Part shown: positions 52,876-61,405 of the stretch, piece after piece
Numbering within the stretch: position 1 is the stretch's first letter
Layout: every line of letters begins with the position of its first letter
Assembly: GCA_964352025.1 (NCBI GenBank)
Contig: CAYGPZ010000009.1
Span: forward strand, 56,506 to 120,505
Length of the DNA: 64,000 nucleotides
Direction of reading: 5' to 3'
DNA from: Hirschia sp964352025
GTDB lineage: Bacteria > Pseudomonadota > Alphaproteobacteria > Caulobacterales > Hyphomonadaceae
Position numbers and translations under genes: made by a program
Notes under the pieces: model-generated
The model's input: the letters and a program-made list of their open reading frames with translations, nothing else
Told to the model about the DNA's origin: nothing
Database searches by the model: none

Positions 52876-53832
52876 TTAACCTTGATCAGATGCGCTGGTG
52901 TTTGAAGCATCAGCACGATCGGTTTCGATCGTTTTATAGGTAATTTTACGCGCTGCGACGGTGATTTTTCCGCGTTTTTCCGAGCGCGCTTCGATTTGGA
53001 TAGGAACTCGCAACTCACCAGGACCCATGTCTGCAAGCACCATTGATATCCAGCGAATGTCTTTGGCTTCTTTCGCTTTTTGCTCAGGCGTCTTTTTCTT
53101 ATATCCAGCTAATTCTTCATAGCGAACTTCACAGATATACGCCGGACCTTGCCAGCCCTTAATGTTGATTGCTTCAACATGGCGACCTTTTTCAAGGTGG
53201 ATATTGTAACGGCCTTTGCCGTCAAAGACGGGTGCAACACCACTACATGGTTTGTCAGGTGCTGCTTTGGGGGCGAGTGCAAGCTGTAAAAGACCAGAAA
53301 TAGGGTCCATAGCTTCCATTTTTTGTTCGAGCGTCGCTGCTGGGTCACCTAAGTTTCCGTGAGCAGGAATAACTTCGACTTCAACAGTATCTTCTAAGTG
53401 TTTGATCTCGGTTGACCGGTTTTTACGTCCTTCATCATCTTTTGCGAAATAATGACGAGGTTGAAGTCCCGCATCGTTGATTTCACCTTTAGAGATAAGT
53501 GTTGAAGAGTAATCTATAAACCAGTCGATTATGCCGGCCACACTTGCACGCGTATGTATGTCATATTTATCAGGATAAACTGTCGCTTTTATTGTCGCCT
53601 TGCCGCCTTTGATCTGAGGCAACCAATTTGCCGGCGGAACAAACGCTTCCATTTCTATAATGAATTGACGCGCTTTACCTTGCTGGATCGTATCGAGAGG
53701 GCGGACAAATTCTTGAGGGGCGTTCTGCGGGGAATTATTGCTAGGAGGTGTGGCGAGAGCTGCACCTGCTGATAAAGCCAAAAGGCTCGTTGAAATCGCA
53801 CCTATGCGTATTAATGATTTTAATGCGGGCAT
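52876..53832 (-). CDS. DUF3108 domain-containing secreted protein
   Basis: 318 aa. A signal peptide (ISTSLLALSAGAALATPP) precedes the DUF3108 beta-rich domain: FIIEMEAFVPPANWLPQIKGGKATIKATVYPDKYDIHTRASVAGIIDWFIDYSS, then EINDAGLQPRHYFAKDDEGRKNRSTEIKHL and DPISGLLQLALAPKAAPDKPCSG. These are lipocalin-like envelope proteins of unknown role. It lies between the helicase and rpmB. Confidence 0.85.
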   Translation of the reverse strand: MPALKSLIRIGAISTSLLALSAGAALATPPSNNSPQNAPQEFVRPLDTIQQGKARQFIIEMEAFVPPANWLPQIKGGKATIKATVYPDKYDIHTRASVAGIIDWFIDYSSTLISKGEINDAGLQPRHYFAKDDEGRKNRSTEIKHLEDTVEVEVIPAHGNLGDPAATLEQKMEAMDPISGLLQLALAPKAAPDKPCSGVAPVFDGKGRYNIHLEKGRHVEAINIKGWQGPAYICEVRYEELAGYKKKTPEQKAKEAKDIRWISMVLADMGPGELRVPIQIEARSEKRGKITVAARKITYKTIETDRADASNTSASDQG

Positions 53833-54074
53833 GAGATTTGATTCTCCACTTGAACTTTACTCTGTTCCTGCTTTAGGCATTAACATAATGGCGAATTGCT
53901 GTCTAAATAACCATTTTGTGGCGCCAATCACGTAAATTGGTTCAAATACCTGTTATATTCTGAAATAACTCTTGGGTTTGGTGAATGAAAGCTAAAAATG
54001 CAGAGAGTTGAATAGTATTTCGCGCCTAATTGAGTATTTATTGAATATTCCAGCTGGAACCACGAAGTTGGGTG

Positions 54075-54103
54075 TTGACGGATGCTCTATGGGCGTGTAA
54101 TTC
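54075..54103 (+). promoter_or_regulatory. Promoter of rpmB with inverted repeat over the -10
   Basis: TTGACG (54075-54080), 17-base spacer, TAATTC (54098-54103). GGGCG (54091-54095) and CGCCC (54105-54109) form an inverted repeat spanning the -10. Predicted start near 54110, leaving a GC-rich leader of about 75 bases. The rest of the 353-base gap (53833-54185) shows no gene. Confidence 0.55.
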
Positions 54104-54185
54104 CCGCCCTTCGATTTTTTAATACGCCGAGCGCGCGCACTGGACTTGAAGCAGCAGCGCCTCGCTAACATAAGAGACTGAGCAT

Positions 54186-54482
54186 ATGTCACGCGAATGC
54201 GAGCTTACAGGCAAGAAGCCGATCACAGGCAACAACGTTAGTCACTCTAACTTGAGAACTAAGCGTCGTTTTTTGCCAAACTTGGTAAAAGTTACTTTGC
54301 GTTCGGAAACTCTTGGACAAGAGTATAAATTGCGTATTGCTGCATCAGCACTTCGTACAGTTGATAAGCGCGGCGGCTTGGATGCTTTCCTTGCTAAAGA
54401 GCCAGAAGCAAACCTAAGCGCAAAAGCTGCTAAGATTAAGCGCGACATCGCGAAAAAAGCGACTGAAGAAGCTGCTGCTTAA
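54186..54482 (+). CDS. rpmB: 50S ribosomal protein L28 (bL28)
   Basis: 98 aa, the usual alphaproteobacterial length with a C-terminal extension. SRECELTGKKPITGNNVSHSNLRTKRRFLPNL is the L28 signature, and SALRTVDKRGGLDAFL completes the fold. An Ala/Lys-rich helix closes the protein. Followed by a strong terminator. Confidence 0.96.
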   Translation: MSRECELTGKKPITGNNVSHSNLRTKRRFLPNLVKVTLRSETLGQEYKLRIAASALRTVDKRGGLDAFLAKEPEANLSAKAAKIKRDIAKKATEEAAA

Positions 54483-54511
54483 TTTGCTGAATTAGCAAAT
54501 TTAAAGAATTG

Positions 54512-54545
54512 AACGCGTTCTGAGATTTCAGAGCGCGTTTTTTAT
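54512..54545 (+). terminator. Rho-independent terminator of rpmB
   Basis: AACGCGTTCTGA and TCAGAGCGCGTT form a 12-bp stem (one wobble) with a 4-base loop, followed by TTTTTTATT. Confidence 0.93.
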
Positions 54546-54611
54546 TGTCGCATTCCAATTTTTGCTTTCTGCAAGTAAATCTGAATTGATTGGAAAACAT
54601 AGGATTCTATC

Positions 54612-55670
54612 ATGATGTTTCGGCAGTTATTTACATTGTTCGCTGGGCTGATTTTCTTGTCAGCATGTGGCGCAGATAAACGTCCTGATACGATTTATCT
54701 TGGCGGCAAGATTTATACGGGCAATCCTGAAATGCCGGTTGTTGAAGCTGTCGGAACGATTGATTCGCGCATTGTCTATGTGGGCGATGCGAATGGTGTC
54801 GTGAAAGATACACGGCCCACCACGAAACTCGTCGATTTAACCGGAGAGGTTATGTATCCGGGTTTTATCAATACATATGCAGGTTCACTTGCGAATGGTG
54901 TGGATGATGCCGCGGGATCACAAATTGAAGCTTCTGCAATAGAGTATGCGAAGCAAGGTTGGACAACAATCCATGCAATGAATGTCGAACCTGACAATGT
55001 AAGGATTATGGAAGACCTTGCTATGCAAGGAAAATTGCCTGTCCGCGTTTACAATGTGCTCAACGAAACAGGGTTTGAAAGCCTATCCACATATGGTCCG
55101 GGTGTGTCGCCAGGTGGATTGGTTGAAACACGTGCTGTTTGGTTGGACACGACAAAGCCTTTTACGCCGTTTAAGCAAACGGGTGATATTCCAAGCTTGG
55201 ACGAGGTTTTAGAATCAGCACTGAAGAACCACGTCCAATTGGTGATTAAATCTCCCGATGCCGAGTTGGATGCGTTGCTGGATAAAATAAATGATGCGTT
55301 TTCTGATGCGGCTCCGGATGCTGATCCGCGTTGGGTGTTGTTAGCTGAATTTGGAAAATTGTCAGAAGGGCAGATGGATCGCGTGGTGGAATTGGGAATA
55401 CGCCTTGAATTTGGTGATTCTATTCAAAGAGATCATGAGTTCGATCGGAGTTTTCCATCCATCAGTTCGAATGCTGCTTACGCGGGTTTCCGTGAAAGTA
55501 TGATTGGTTCCATTGAAGTTGGAAAAATGGCTGATTTCACGATTTTGTCTGGCGACTTGTATGCAGAAACTTCTGATGATGACGAGGCAATTGAGCCAGT
55601 TATGACAATTATTGGCGGCGCGCAGGCTTGGCCGCGGCCAGAAAGGAAACTGCCTGTTTTTGGGCAATAA
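54612..55670 (+). CDS. Degenerate amidohydrolase-fold lipoprotein
   Basis: 352 aa with a lipobox (FLSAC, Cys19). Residues 24-90 match the N-terminal composite domain of YtcJ-like amidohydrolases (DTIYLGGKIYTGNPEMPVVEAVGTIDSRIVYVGD, KLVDLTGEVMYPGFIN), and the end (SIEVGKMADFTILSGDLY) matches the C-terminal return of the fold. The metal-binding H-x-H, normally directly after PGFID, is absent: Tyr89 and Gly91 take those places. Residues between 100 and 300 are short for the family (about 350 against 550 in total), so a large part of the barrel, with its other metal ligands, is lost. It is probably catalytically inactive, perhaps a binding protein. Confidence 0.75.
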   Translation: MMFRQLFTLFAGLIFLSACGADKRPDTIYLGGKIYTGNPEMPVVEAVGTIDSRIVYVGDANGVVKDTRPTTKLVDLTGEVMYPGFINTYAGSLANGVDDAAGSQIEASAIEYAKQGWTTIHAMNVEPDNVRIMEDLAMQGKLPVRVYNVLNETGFESLSTYGPGVSPGGLVETRAVWLDTTKPFTPFKQTGDIPSLDEVLESALKNHVQLVIKSPDAELDALLDKINDAFSDAAPDADPRWVLLAEFGKLSEGQMDRVVELGIRLEFGDSIQRDHEFDRSFPSISSNAAYAGFRESMIGSIEVGKMADFTILSGDLYAETSDDDEAIEPVMTIIGGAQAWPRPERKLPVFGQ

Positions 55671-56459
55671 CTAATCGAAAATAGTCACCATCTGACGGCC
55701 TAGAAATACACATTCTCTATTCGTATTCCAGATAGTCATATTCTGGCTTGTATACCCGCCATCTGCGCTGTCAGCTGTTGAGCGCAGCAACCACCATCCA
55801 TCTTCTGTTTGTGGATTGTCGGTGAGCATGTTGATCATCCAATTCATGCTGGACATGGGTGCCCAGTCATTCATCTTCGTTCCATATGCCGGTATCATGG
55901 CGTCACCAATCGCAAGTAATCCCTCCATGCTTTGATGGTGAGCTGGGTCGATATGGCGTATCCACCAATAGATATCTGGTGTTTCAGCTTGCTGGAAAGG
56001 CAATCCGAAAACAGGAACCACTTCAAACTGTTTGTAAAATGTTGGAAATGGCGGCCGAAAAGCTTCCATACTTGGATCAGAAATAGGTGAATGTTCAGCT
56101 GGAGATTTGGGAGGTTCAAACTCCAAGTTTGAATCTTTGCGTAATTCTGCAAACGTGAACAAGGCTTCTGTGGCGCTGACGCCATTTGCTTTGATGGATG
56201 AACGGATACTACCACTCGTGCGGCCACTTCTTAAAGGCGTTACATCAATCGTAACGTTATCAGATGTTGGCCCCACAAAAGAAATCATTGCCCCGCGTAG
56301 AGGGCGCTTTTCTTCCGTCAGTTCGCGCACGCCATGATACGCCAATGCTGCTGCAAGCCCGCCAAAGGCAGAGCGCCCCTGCGTCCATTCGCTTGGAATT
56401 GGCGCATCTAGAATGTCGCCATTGCGTTTTGTTGAAGATAGAATCTCAGAAAAATTCAC
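55671..56459 (-). CDS. Thioesterase family protein (double hot-dog, TesB/acyl-CoA-like)
   Basis: 262 aa. QGRSAFGGLAAALAYHGVREL fits the first hot-dog helix of the TesB-like group, and TDVTPLRSGRTSGSIRSSIKANG is its beta-sheet pattern. The second hot-dog has YWWIRHIDPAHHQSMEGLLAIGDAMIPAYG and WMINMLTDNP, DGWWLLRSTADSADGGYTSQNMTIWN (the Thr/Gln/Asp active region of TesB). A thioesterase of acyl-CoA is likely. Convergent with the degenerate amidohydrolase, with adjacent stops. Confidence 0.8.
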   Translation of the reverse strand: MNFSEILSSTKRNGDILDAPIPSEWTQGRSAFGGLAAALAYHGVRELTEEKRPLRGAMISFVGPTSDNVTIDVTPLRSGRTSGSIRSSIKANGVSATEALFTFAELRKDSNLEFEPPKSPAEHSPISDPSMEAFRPPFPTFYKQFEVVPVFGLPFQQAETPDIYWWIRHIDPAHHQSMEGLLAIGDAMIPAYGTKMNDWAPMSSMNWMINMLTDNPQTEDGWWLLRSTADSADGGYTSQNMTIWNTNRECVFLGRQMVTIFD

Positions 56460-56552
56460 TGAAAGTGTCCAATTGGCAGCTAAATAACTTAGAATTTGGC
56501 GTGCACATTGGTAGAATTAGATTGGATTGAAAACCCGTAACGTCGGGTCAAC

Positions 56553-57479
56553 TTAACCAGCTTTTGCCATTGGATGAGCGTTTTCTAACAGCTTCTGCAA
56601 TTCATCTGTCATGACATGCGTATAAATCTGAGTTGTTGAAATATCTGCATGGCCAAGTAACATTTGTACTGCCCGTAAATCTGCGCCACCCGAAAGAAGG
56701 TGTGTCGCAAAAGCGTGCCTTAGTGCGTGAGGCGTGACACGCTTAGGAGAGATACCAGCTTTGATCGCAAGTGCTTCAAGGACCTGCGCAAGACGGCGGC
56801 GTGTGAAGTGACCAGTTTTGCCGCGTGAAGGAAAAACAAACTTCTCGGCAGCTTTTCGATTGGCATTTTTAGGTAGGAATTGTTCCCGCACATCAAGCCA
56901 TTCTACAAGCGCGTCTCGGGCTGGTTTTCCTAGTGGCGTGACGCGGTCTTTATCACCTTTACCGCGTATGATGAGTGCCGTGTCTTTGCCTTTTGGTAGT
57001 GAGGATATTGGCAGTTCGCATGCTTCGGATGCACGTAGACCTGCGCTGTATAGAAGTTCCAATATGCAACGGTCGCGGATATCGGTTGGTTCTTCTCCAT
57101 CAGCAGCAGCAATAAGCTTAGATACTTCGTCACTAGAGAGTACGTCTGGGACTGTGCGCTTTAATTGAGGACCATCTAGACGCGATGTCGGATCATCTTC
57201 TCTCTCTCCTTCTTCAAGCTCGAACTTATAGAAGGACTTTAAAGATGAAAGGCGACGAGCAGCAGTCGATTTTGCCATACCACGTTCGTTTAAGTCTCTC
57301 ATATAAGATGAAAGAGTTTCTGAGTTTGCTGACAGCAGGCCGCCTTTGTTCGATAGAAATTCGGATGCATCGAACAAATCCCTGCGATAGGCATCGAGCG
57401 TATGTTGAGATGCACCGCGAGATGCACTCATCATTTCGAGGAATGCATCTATTCTGCGAAAATCCATACGCACTGACAT
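56553..57479 (-). CDS. xerD: Site-specific tyrosine recombinase XerD
   Basis: 308 aa. An N-terminal SAM-like domain (IDAFLEMMSASRGASQHTLDAYRRDL) and a catalytic domain with the full tyrosine-recombinase set: Arg in YSAGLRASEACELP, Lys in GKGDKDRVTPLG, HxLRH in TPHALRHAFATHLLSGGADLRAVQMLLGHADISTTQIYTHV with the final His and Tyr. XerD-like length and its ending point to chromosome dimer resolution at dif, rather than to a mobile integrase: there are no phage genes nearby. Confidence 0.93.
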   Translation of the reverse strand: MSVRMDFRRIDAFLEMMSASRGASQHTLDAYRRDLFDASEFLSNKGGLLSANSETLSSYMRDLNERGMAKSTAARRLSSLKSFYKFELEEGEREDDPTSRLDGPQLKRTVPDVLSSDEVSKLIAAADGEEPTDIRDRCILELLYSAGLRASEACELPISSLPKGKDTALIIRGKGDKDRVTPLGKPARDALVEWLDVREQFLPKNANRKAAEKFVFPSRGKTGHFTRRRLAQVLEALAIKAGISPKRVTPHALRHAFATHLLSGGADLRAVQMLLGHADISTTQIYTHVMTDELQKLLENAHPMAKAG

Positions 57480-57531
57480 AGGCGGTGTCTCTCTAAACGG
57501 CGTTACAGGCGAGTAACTCCGTTTTTAAGAG

Positions 57532-59460
57532 TTACCCTTTGGGTTTGCCCCATGGTGCAATGGCTTCATAAGCAATGGCTTTGGCATTCTTGCGAAGACC
57601 GTTTTTGACCAATGCGTTCAAGCTATTTGCGTAGGCTATTAGAGAACCACTATGAGGTTGATTGTCTCTTAATATCAGCAATGATCTAAGAGAAGCTTCT
57701 CCAATTGCACCAACATTTTGCGCTGCGTTGCGCTGATAATCTGCGAGGATGACATCCATGGCCGGAATGGTTTGCTGATATTCCGCCATAACTCTTCGCG
57801 CTTCCGGTGGGATCGCATATCCCAATCCCGAAAGAATTGAGAGGTATTGATTGACCTCTATTGGGAAGCGGTCAGCTTGGCCAATAAGTGTATTTGCAAC
57901 AGTGATAGATTGCTGTTTTCTTGTGTTCTCAGATGCGAGAAGGATCAAGAAATCAAAACGAGCCTTGTCCCATTCCGAGTGCAAAATAGCGGGCAAGCGT
58001 GGCTGCGGTGGGAGTGCCTCAAGCGCTTGAGGTTGGCCGTCTTGCGCCGCAATTTGAGGGGCATTGGTGGCATTTAAAGCCTGTAATTGCGCATCTAACG
58101 TAGGTGCTGCGTTACTAGGTGTCGGTGCAAGTTGCACTGGTCCTGAGCTTATCGGTTTTCCGGTCGCAGGATCCAACTGAATTGGTTGAGGCTGTTGGAC
58201 GAGGCCGGCTATTTCTTGTTGCGGACGTGGCGGCGGTTCGTCGAATGGATTGTCCATTGCATCGCGCCAGCGTTGAGCCAGTGCAACATCACCTGCTGCG
58301 AGTGCTGCTTCGACAAAGGCGGGACTTAGCTGCGCTGTTTCACGAAGTTGAGGAATTGATTTTAGCTCGGGCAAAAGGATACTCGCTTGGAGAGAGTATT
58401 CTTCTAAATTCCCATGCGAAGACACAAGTGCAGCCATGAGTTTGACCGCTTTGTCGTGCATACTGACGTCTGGATCTGTCACACTATCGACCGCACGTTC
58501 CAACGGGTTACGCAATATGTCGGAACTTGCAGGAGGCTGTTGGTCTGCGGGGAGTGTGGGGTCGGGTTCGACTGGTGCTGGTTTGGGTGTGACCATAGCA
58601 CGCCGCGCGGTTGGGGCATCAATGACACCTGCACGCGCCGCATGTAACATGGCTTGCATACGCAGCTCGTCAGAAGCGTCTGGACGTTCAGATAAAAGAG
58701 CCGCGTAGTGGACAGGAATAACAGTTGCCGCGTCAGGGCTAGCGGGGAAATCTCCTGTGAGAGAGAGTGCCATTGCTGCACCTGAAGAATAATTTGCTGG
58801 CGGCAGTTTCACTTTTTCATTGCCTGATTGAATTTCTGCAAGAGCATTCACGGCTTCAAAAAACCATGGGTCTTCTTCGCCTGAAGATACGGCCATTTCA
58901 GCGGCAAGGTTCGCTGCTGGGGCATTTCCGGCAAGCGCAAAACAGGTCGCGCGTAATGTTTGCCAGAATGGATCTTCGCCGGAGGCTAATTCAACTGCAG
59001 CACAGGCGCGTTTATTGTCACCGGTAGCTAAATCTAGATCGGCTTCATATTTATGAGGATCTTCAGACCATTCTTCATTTGGGAAGCGTTGCAGCAGATT
59101 AGATGCACGTGCGTTTTCACCTAATTCTCTAAGTAATCTTAGTCTTTCAGATGTTGCATATGTAATATCGCCACTTGGCGCTTTACCACCTGACAAAATG
59201 ATGGCGCGCAAAAGGTCTGCTTGAGCGGACGTTAAAGCCTGAGCCTCAATAGAGCCAAGCAATTCATTGACGGTGTCTGCACTTGTCGCTGACCACAAGC
59301 TTGATGATAAGCCGCCAGTGTTATTATTCTTCCAGCCAACACCCCAAGGGTCCACATCATTTAAGGAACCTGAAGCCACAATTTGTGCATTTGCAGGTGC
59401 GGATAAAACAGAAGCGAGGACTAAAATAGATACGGAAATACGCTTAGCGGATTTTAACAT
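57532..59460 (-). CDS. Secreted helical-repeat (TPR/sel-like) protein, unknown
   Basis: 642 aa from the ATG at 59460, six bases after a perfect GGAGG; upstream open codons to 59544 do not fit a signal peptide. A signal peptide (AKRISVSILVLASVLSAPANAQ) leads to a protein rich in short helices with a TPR-like alternation (LLRELGENARASNLLQRFP, CAAVELASGEDPFWQTLRATCFALAGNAPAANLAAEMAVSSGEE), with a Pro/Gln-rich linker around residues 430-500. No enzyme motif is seen. It overlaps the 59-aa membrane gene by 17 bases. I do not recognise the family, though its place next to xerD and aroK recurs in relatives as a conserved hypothetical. Confidence 0.7.
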   Translation of the reverse strand: MLKSAKRISVSILVLASVLSAPANAQIVASGSLNDVDPWGVGWKNNNTGGLSSSLWSATSADTVNELLGSIEAQALTSAQADLLRAIILSGGKAPSGDITYATSERLRLLRELGENARASNLLQRFPNEEWSEDPHKYEADLDLATGDNKRACAAVELASGEDPFWQTLRATCFALAGNAPAANLAAEMAVSSGEEDPWFFEAVNALAEIQSGNEKVKLPPANYSSGAAMALSLTGDFPASPDAATVIPVHYAALLSERPDASDELRMQAMLHAARAGVIDAPTARRAMVTPKPAPVEPDPTLPADQQPPASSDILRNPLERAVDSVTDPDVSMHDKAVKLMAALVSSHGNLEEYSLQASILLPELKSIPQLRETAQLSPAFVEAALAAGDVALAQRWRDAMDNPFDEPPPRPQQEIAGLVQQPQPIQLDPATGKPISSGPVQLAPTPSNAAPTLDAQLQALNATNAPQIAAQDGQPQALEALPPQPRLPAILHSEWDKARFDFLILLASENTRKQQSITVANTLIGQADRFPIEVNQYLSILSGLGYAIPPEARRVMAEYQQTIPAMDVILADYQRNAAQNVGAIGEASLRSLLILRDNQPHSGSLIAYANSLNALVKNGLRKNAKAIAYEAIAPWGKPKG

Positions 59461-59623
59461 TGGTTGCCTCCATACGAATCTCTTGAGGTGTAGGTGCATT
59501 TTTTTCTGCTTGATTTGCGAAGAAAAAGACGCCACCAACGGCACCGGCCGCCAAAATTAATAGCAAAATGAACTTTGGCATAAGAGATTTTTCTTTTTTT
59601 CCGGCCATTCTTTTGTTTCGCAT
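59444..59623 (-). CDS. Small single-pass membrane protein, 59 aa
   Basis: Below the usual ORF length cut-off. ATG at 59623 has GGGAG six bases upstream. The protein has a very basic cytoplasmic start (MRNKRMAGKKEKSLMPK), one membrane helix (FILLLILAAGAVGGVFFFA) and a short periplasmic tail (NQAEKNAPTPQEIR onward), ending TAA at 59446-59444. It overlaps the 642-aa gene start by 17 bases, so the two are probably translated together. No known family recognised. Confidence 0.65.
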   Translation of the reverse strand: MRNKRMAGKKEKSLMPKFILLLILAAGAVGGVFFFANQAEKNAPTPQEIRMEATNVKIR

Positions 59624-59731
59624 GATTTGCTCCCATCTAACGGGTTGTATAAGCGTATATTGAGTCTATCGGCAAAGAGCTATTTAGTGACACACGGTTT
59701 ATCGATTGAAAACGACCAAAAAGCGGCAAAT

Positions 59732-60262
59732 ATGCAGATAAATGCACACGACCCGCAGAAACAGACAATTGTGCTTGTGGGAATCATGGGGGCTGGCAAG
59801 TCTTCTGTGGGGCGAAGACTGGCACAAGAATTAAAGATTCCTTTTTGCGATAGTGATGACGAAGTCGTCAAAGCAGCTGGGATGTCTATTCCGGAAATAT
59901 TCTCGACCCATGGTGAAGAAGAGTTTCGCCGCGTGGAAGCAAAAGTGATTGAGCGTTTGCTAGAAGAGCCACGTATGGTGCTTGCTACAGGCGGCGGGGC
60001 GTTCATGAATGCAGAGACGCGCCAGCTTATAAAAGAGAAGGCGGTTACGGTCTGGTTACAGGCAGACCTTGAGACCCTATGGCAGCGCGTGAGCAAAAAG
60101 GGCGGTCGTCCATTGCTTAAACAAAAAAATCCGAAACAAGTTTTAGCAGACCTTATAGAAGTAAGAGAGCCGATTTATGCATTGGCGGATTACAAAGTTC
60201 AGTCTATCGATGGCCCACATAAAATAACGGTTGATGCTGTTCGGTCAGCTTTGAATATTTAA
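59732..60262 (+). CDS. aroK: Shikimate kinase
   Basis: 176 aa from the ATG at 59732; the frame is open further upstream, but those 35 codons do not match the family. P-loop IVLVGIMGAGKSSVGRRLAQEL, D-x-D in FCDSDDEV, shikimate-binding ATGGGAFM and FRRVE, and the lid RPLLKQKNP. It phosphorylates shikimate on O3 with ATP. Twelve bases before aroB, as is common. Confidence 0.94.
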   Translation: MQINAHDPQKQTIVLVGIMGAGKSSVGRRLAQELKIPFCDSDDEVVKAAGMSIPEIFSTHGEEEFRRVEAKVIERLLEEPRMVLATGGGAFMNAETRQLIKEKAVTVWLQADLETLWQRVSKKGGRPLLKQKNPKQVLADLIEVREPIYALADYKVQSIDGPHKITVDAVRSALNI

Positions 60263-60273
60263 GTGAGAATAAA

Positions 60274-61395
60274 ATGAGCCAGAATTTGGTAAAACGCGTC
60301 AATGTGGATTTGGGTGACCGAAGCTATGACATTCACATTGCCAGTGGACTACTTTCTCAGATTGGTAAGCTGATCAAGCCGATTTTAAAGCAACAACGTG
60401 TTTATGTTGTTACTGATGAAAACGTTAAAAAAACGCATTTAGACACATTGAAAACAGGTCTGGCAGCAGAAGGTATAGACGCTTTTGTCGAGGTTTTGCC
60501 AGCTGGTGAAGCCACTAAATGTTTTGCGGTTTTGGAAAGCACTATTGATAGCTTGATGCAGCTAGGGGCTGACAGGAATGATGTTGTCATTGCTTTTGGC
60601 GGCGGTGTCATTGGTGATTTGACTGGGTTAGTCGCAGGTCTTCTAAAGCGCGGTATGCGTTTTGTGCAGGTCCCGACAACTTTGCTGGCACAGGTCGATT
60701 CTTCTGTTGGTGGTAAAACAGCGATCAATTCCAAGATTGGTAAAAACCTTGTCGGATTGTTCAATCAGCCCGAAATGGTGATTGCGGACCAAGATGTGTT
60801 GCAAACTCTGCCAATTCGTGAATTGCGTGCTGGTCTCGCTGAAGTCATCAAATATGGTTTGATTGATGATCCTGACTTCTTTGAATTCATTGAACAAAAC
60901 GCAGACAAGTTAAATGCTGCTGACCCCGAAGCGTTAGCCGAGGCTGTCAAAGTTTCGTGTGAAGCGAAGGCGAGAATTGTATCTGAAGATGAAACAGAAC
61001 GCGGGAAGCGCGCTCTTTTGAATTTGGGCCACACATTCGCGCATGCGCTTGAGCGGGCTAATGGATTTGGTTCGGCTCTATTGCATGGTGAGGCAGTCGG
61101 AGCGGGAATGGCAATGGCCTATCGTTACTCGCAAACGCTTGGATTGTGTTCGGGACAAGAAACCGTACGTGCGGAAAAAGGCATTCTTGCGCTTGGGCTT
61201 GAAACAGATGTACGTAAATTATCTGGTGGCCCATATCAGGCCAATGCATTACTAGAACATATGATGCATGACAAAAAAACAGAACTGGGCAAGCTCACAC
61301 TTATTCTCGCGAAGGGAATTGGGCAGTCCTATATTGAAAAACAGGTTGATGCTGATCAGTTATTGGCATTTTTGAAAACAGAAACGGCGGACTAG
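60274..61395 (+). CDS. aroB: 3-dehydroquinate synthase
   Basis: 373 aa. LPAGEATKCFAVLESTID, VIAFGGGVIGDLTGLVAGLLKRGMRFVQVPTTLLAQVDSSVGGKTAIN (NAD and substrate region), RELRAGLAEVIKYGLIDD, and the zinc site LNLGHTFAHALE with HGEAVGAGM. It makes 3-dehydroquinate from DAHP, step two of the shikimate pathway. The operon aroK-aroB-CNNM is typical of alphaproteobacteria. Confidence 0.96.
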   Translation: MSQNLVKRVNVDLGDRSYDIHIASGLLSQIGKLIKPILKQQRVYVVTDENVKKTHLDTLKTGLAAEGIDAFVEVLPAGEATKCFAVLESTIDSLMQLGADRNDVVIAFGGGVIGDLTGLVAGLLKRGMRFVQVPTTLLAQVDSSVGGKTAINSKIGKNLVGLFNQPEMVIADQDVLQTLPIRELRAGLAEVIKYGLIDDPDFFEFIEQNADKLNAADPEALAEAVKVSCEAKARIVSEDETERGKRALLNLGHTFAHALERANGFGSALLHGEAVGAGMAMAYRYSQTLGLCSGQETVRAEKGILALGLETDVRKLSGGPYQANALLEHMMHDKKTELGKLTLILAKGIGQSYIEKQVDADQLLAFLKTETAD

Positions 61396-61405
61396 ATAAA
61401 GCGAT

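Noticed and set aside
56553..57479. Tyrosine recombinase as a phage or island integrase
   Set aside because: Sequence and length fit XerD and no tRNA attachment site or mobile genes lie nearby.
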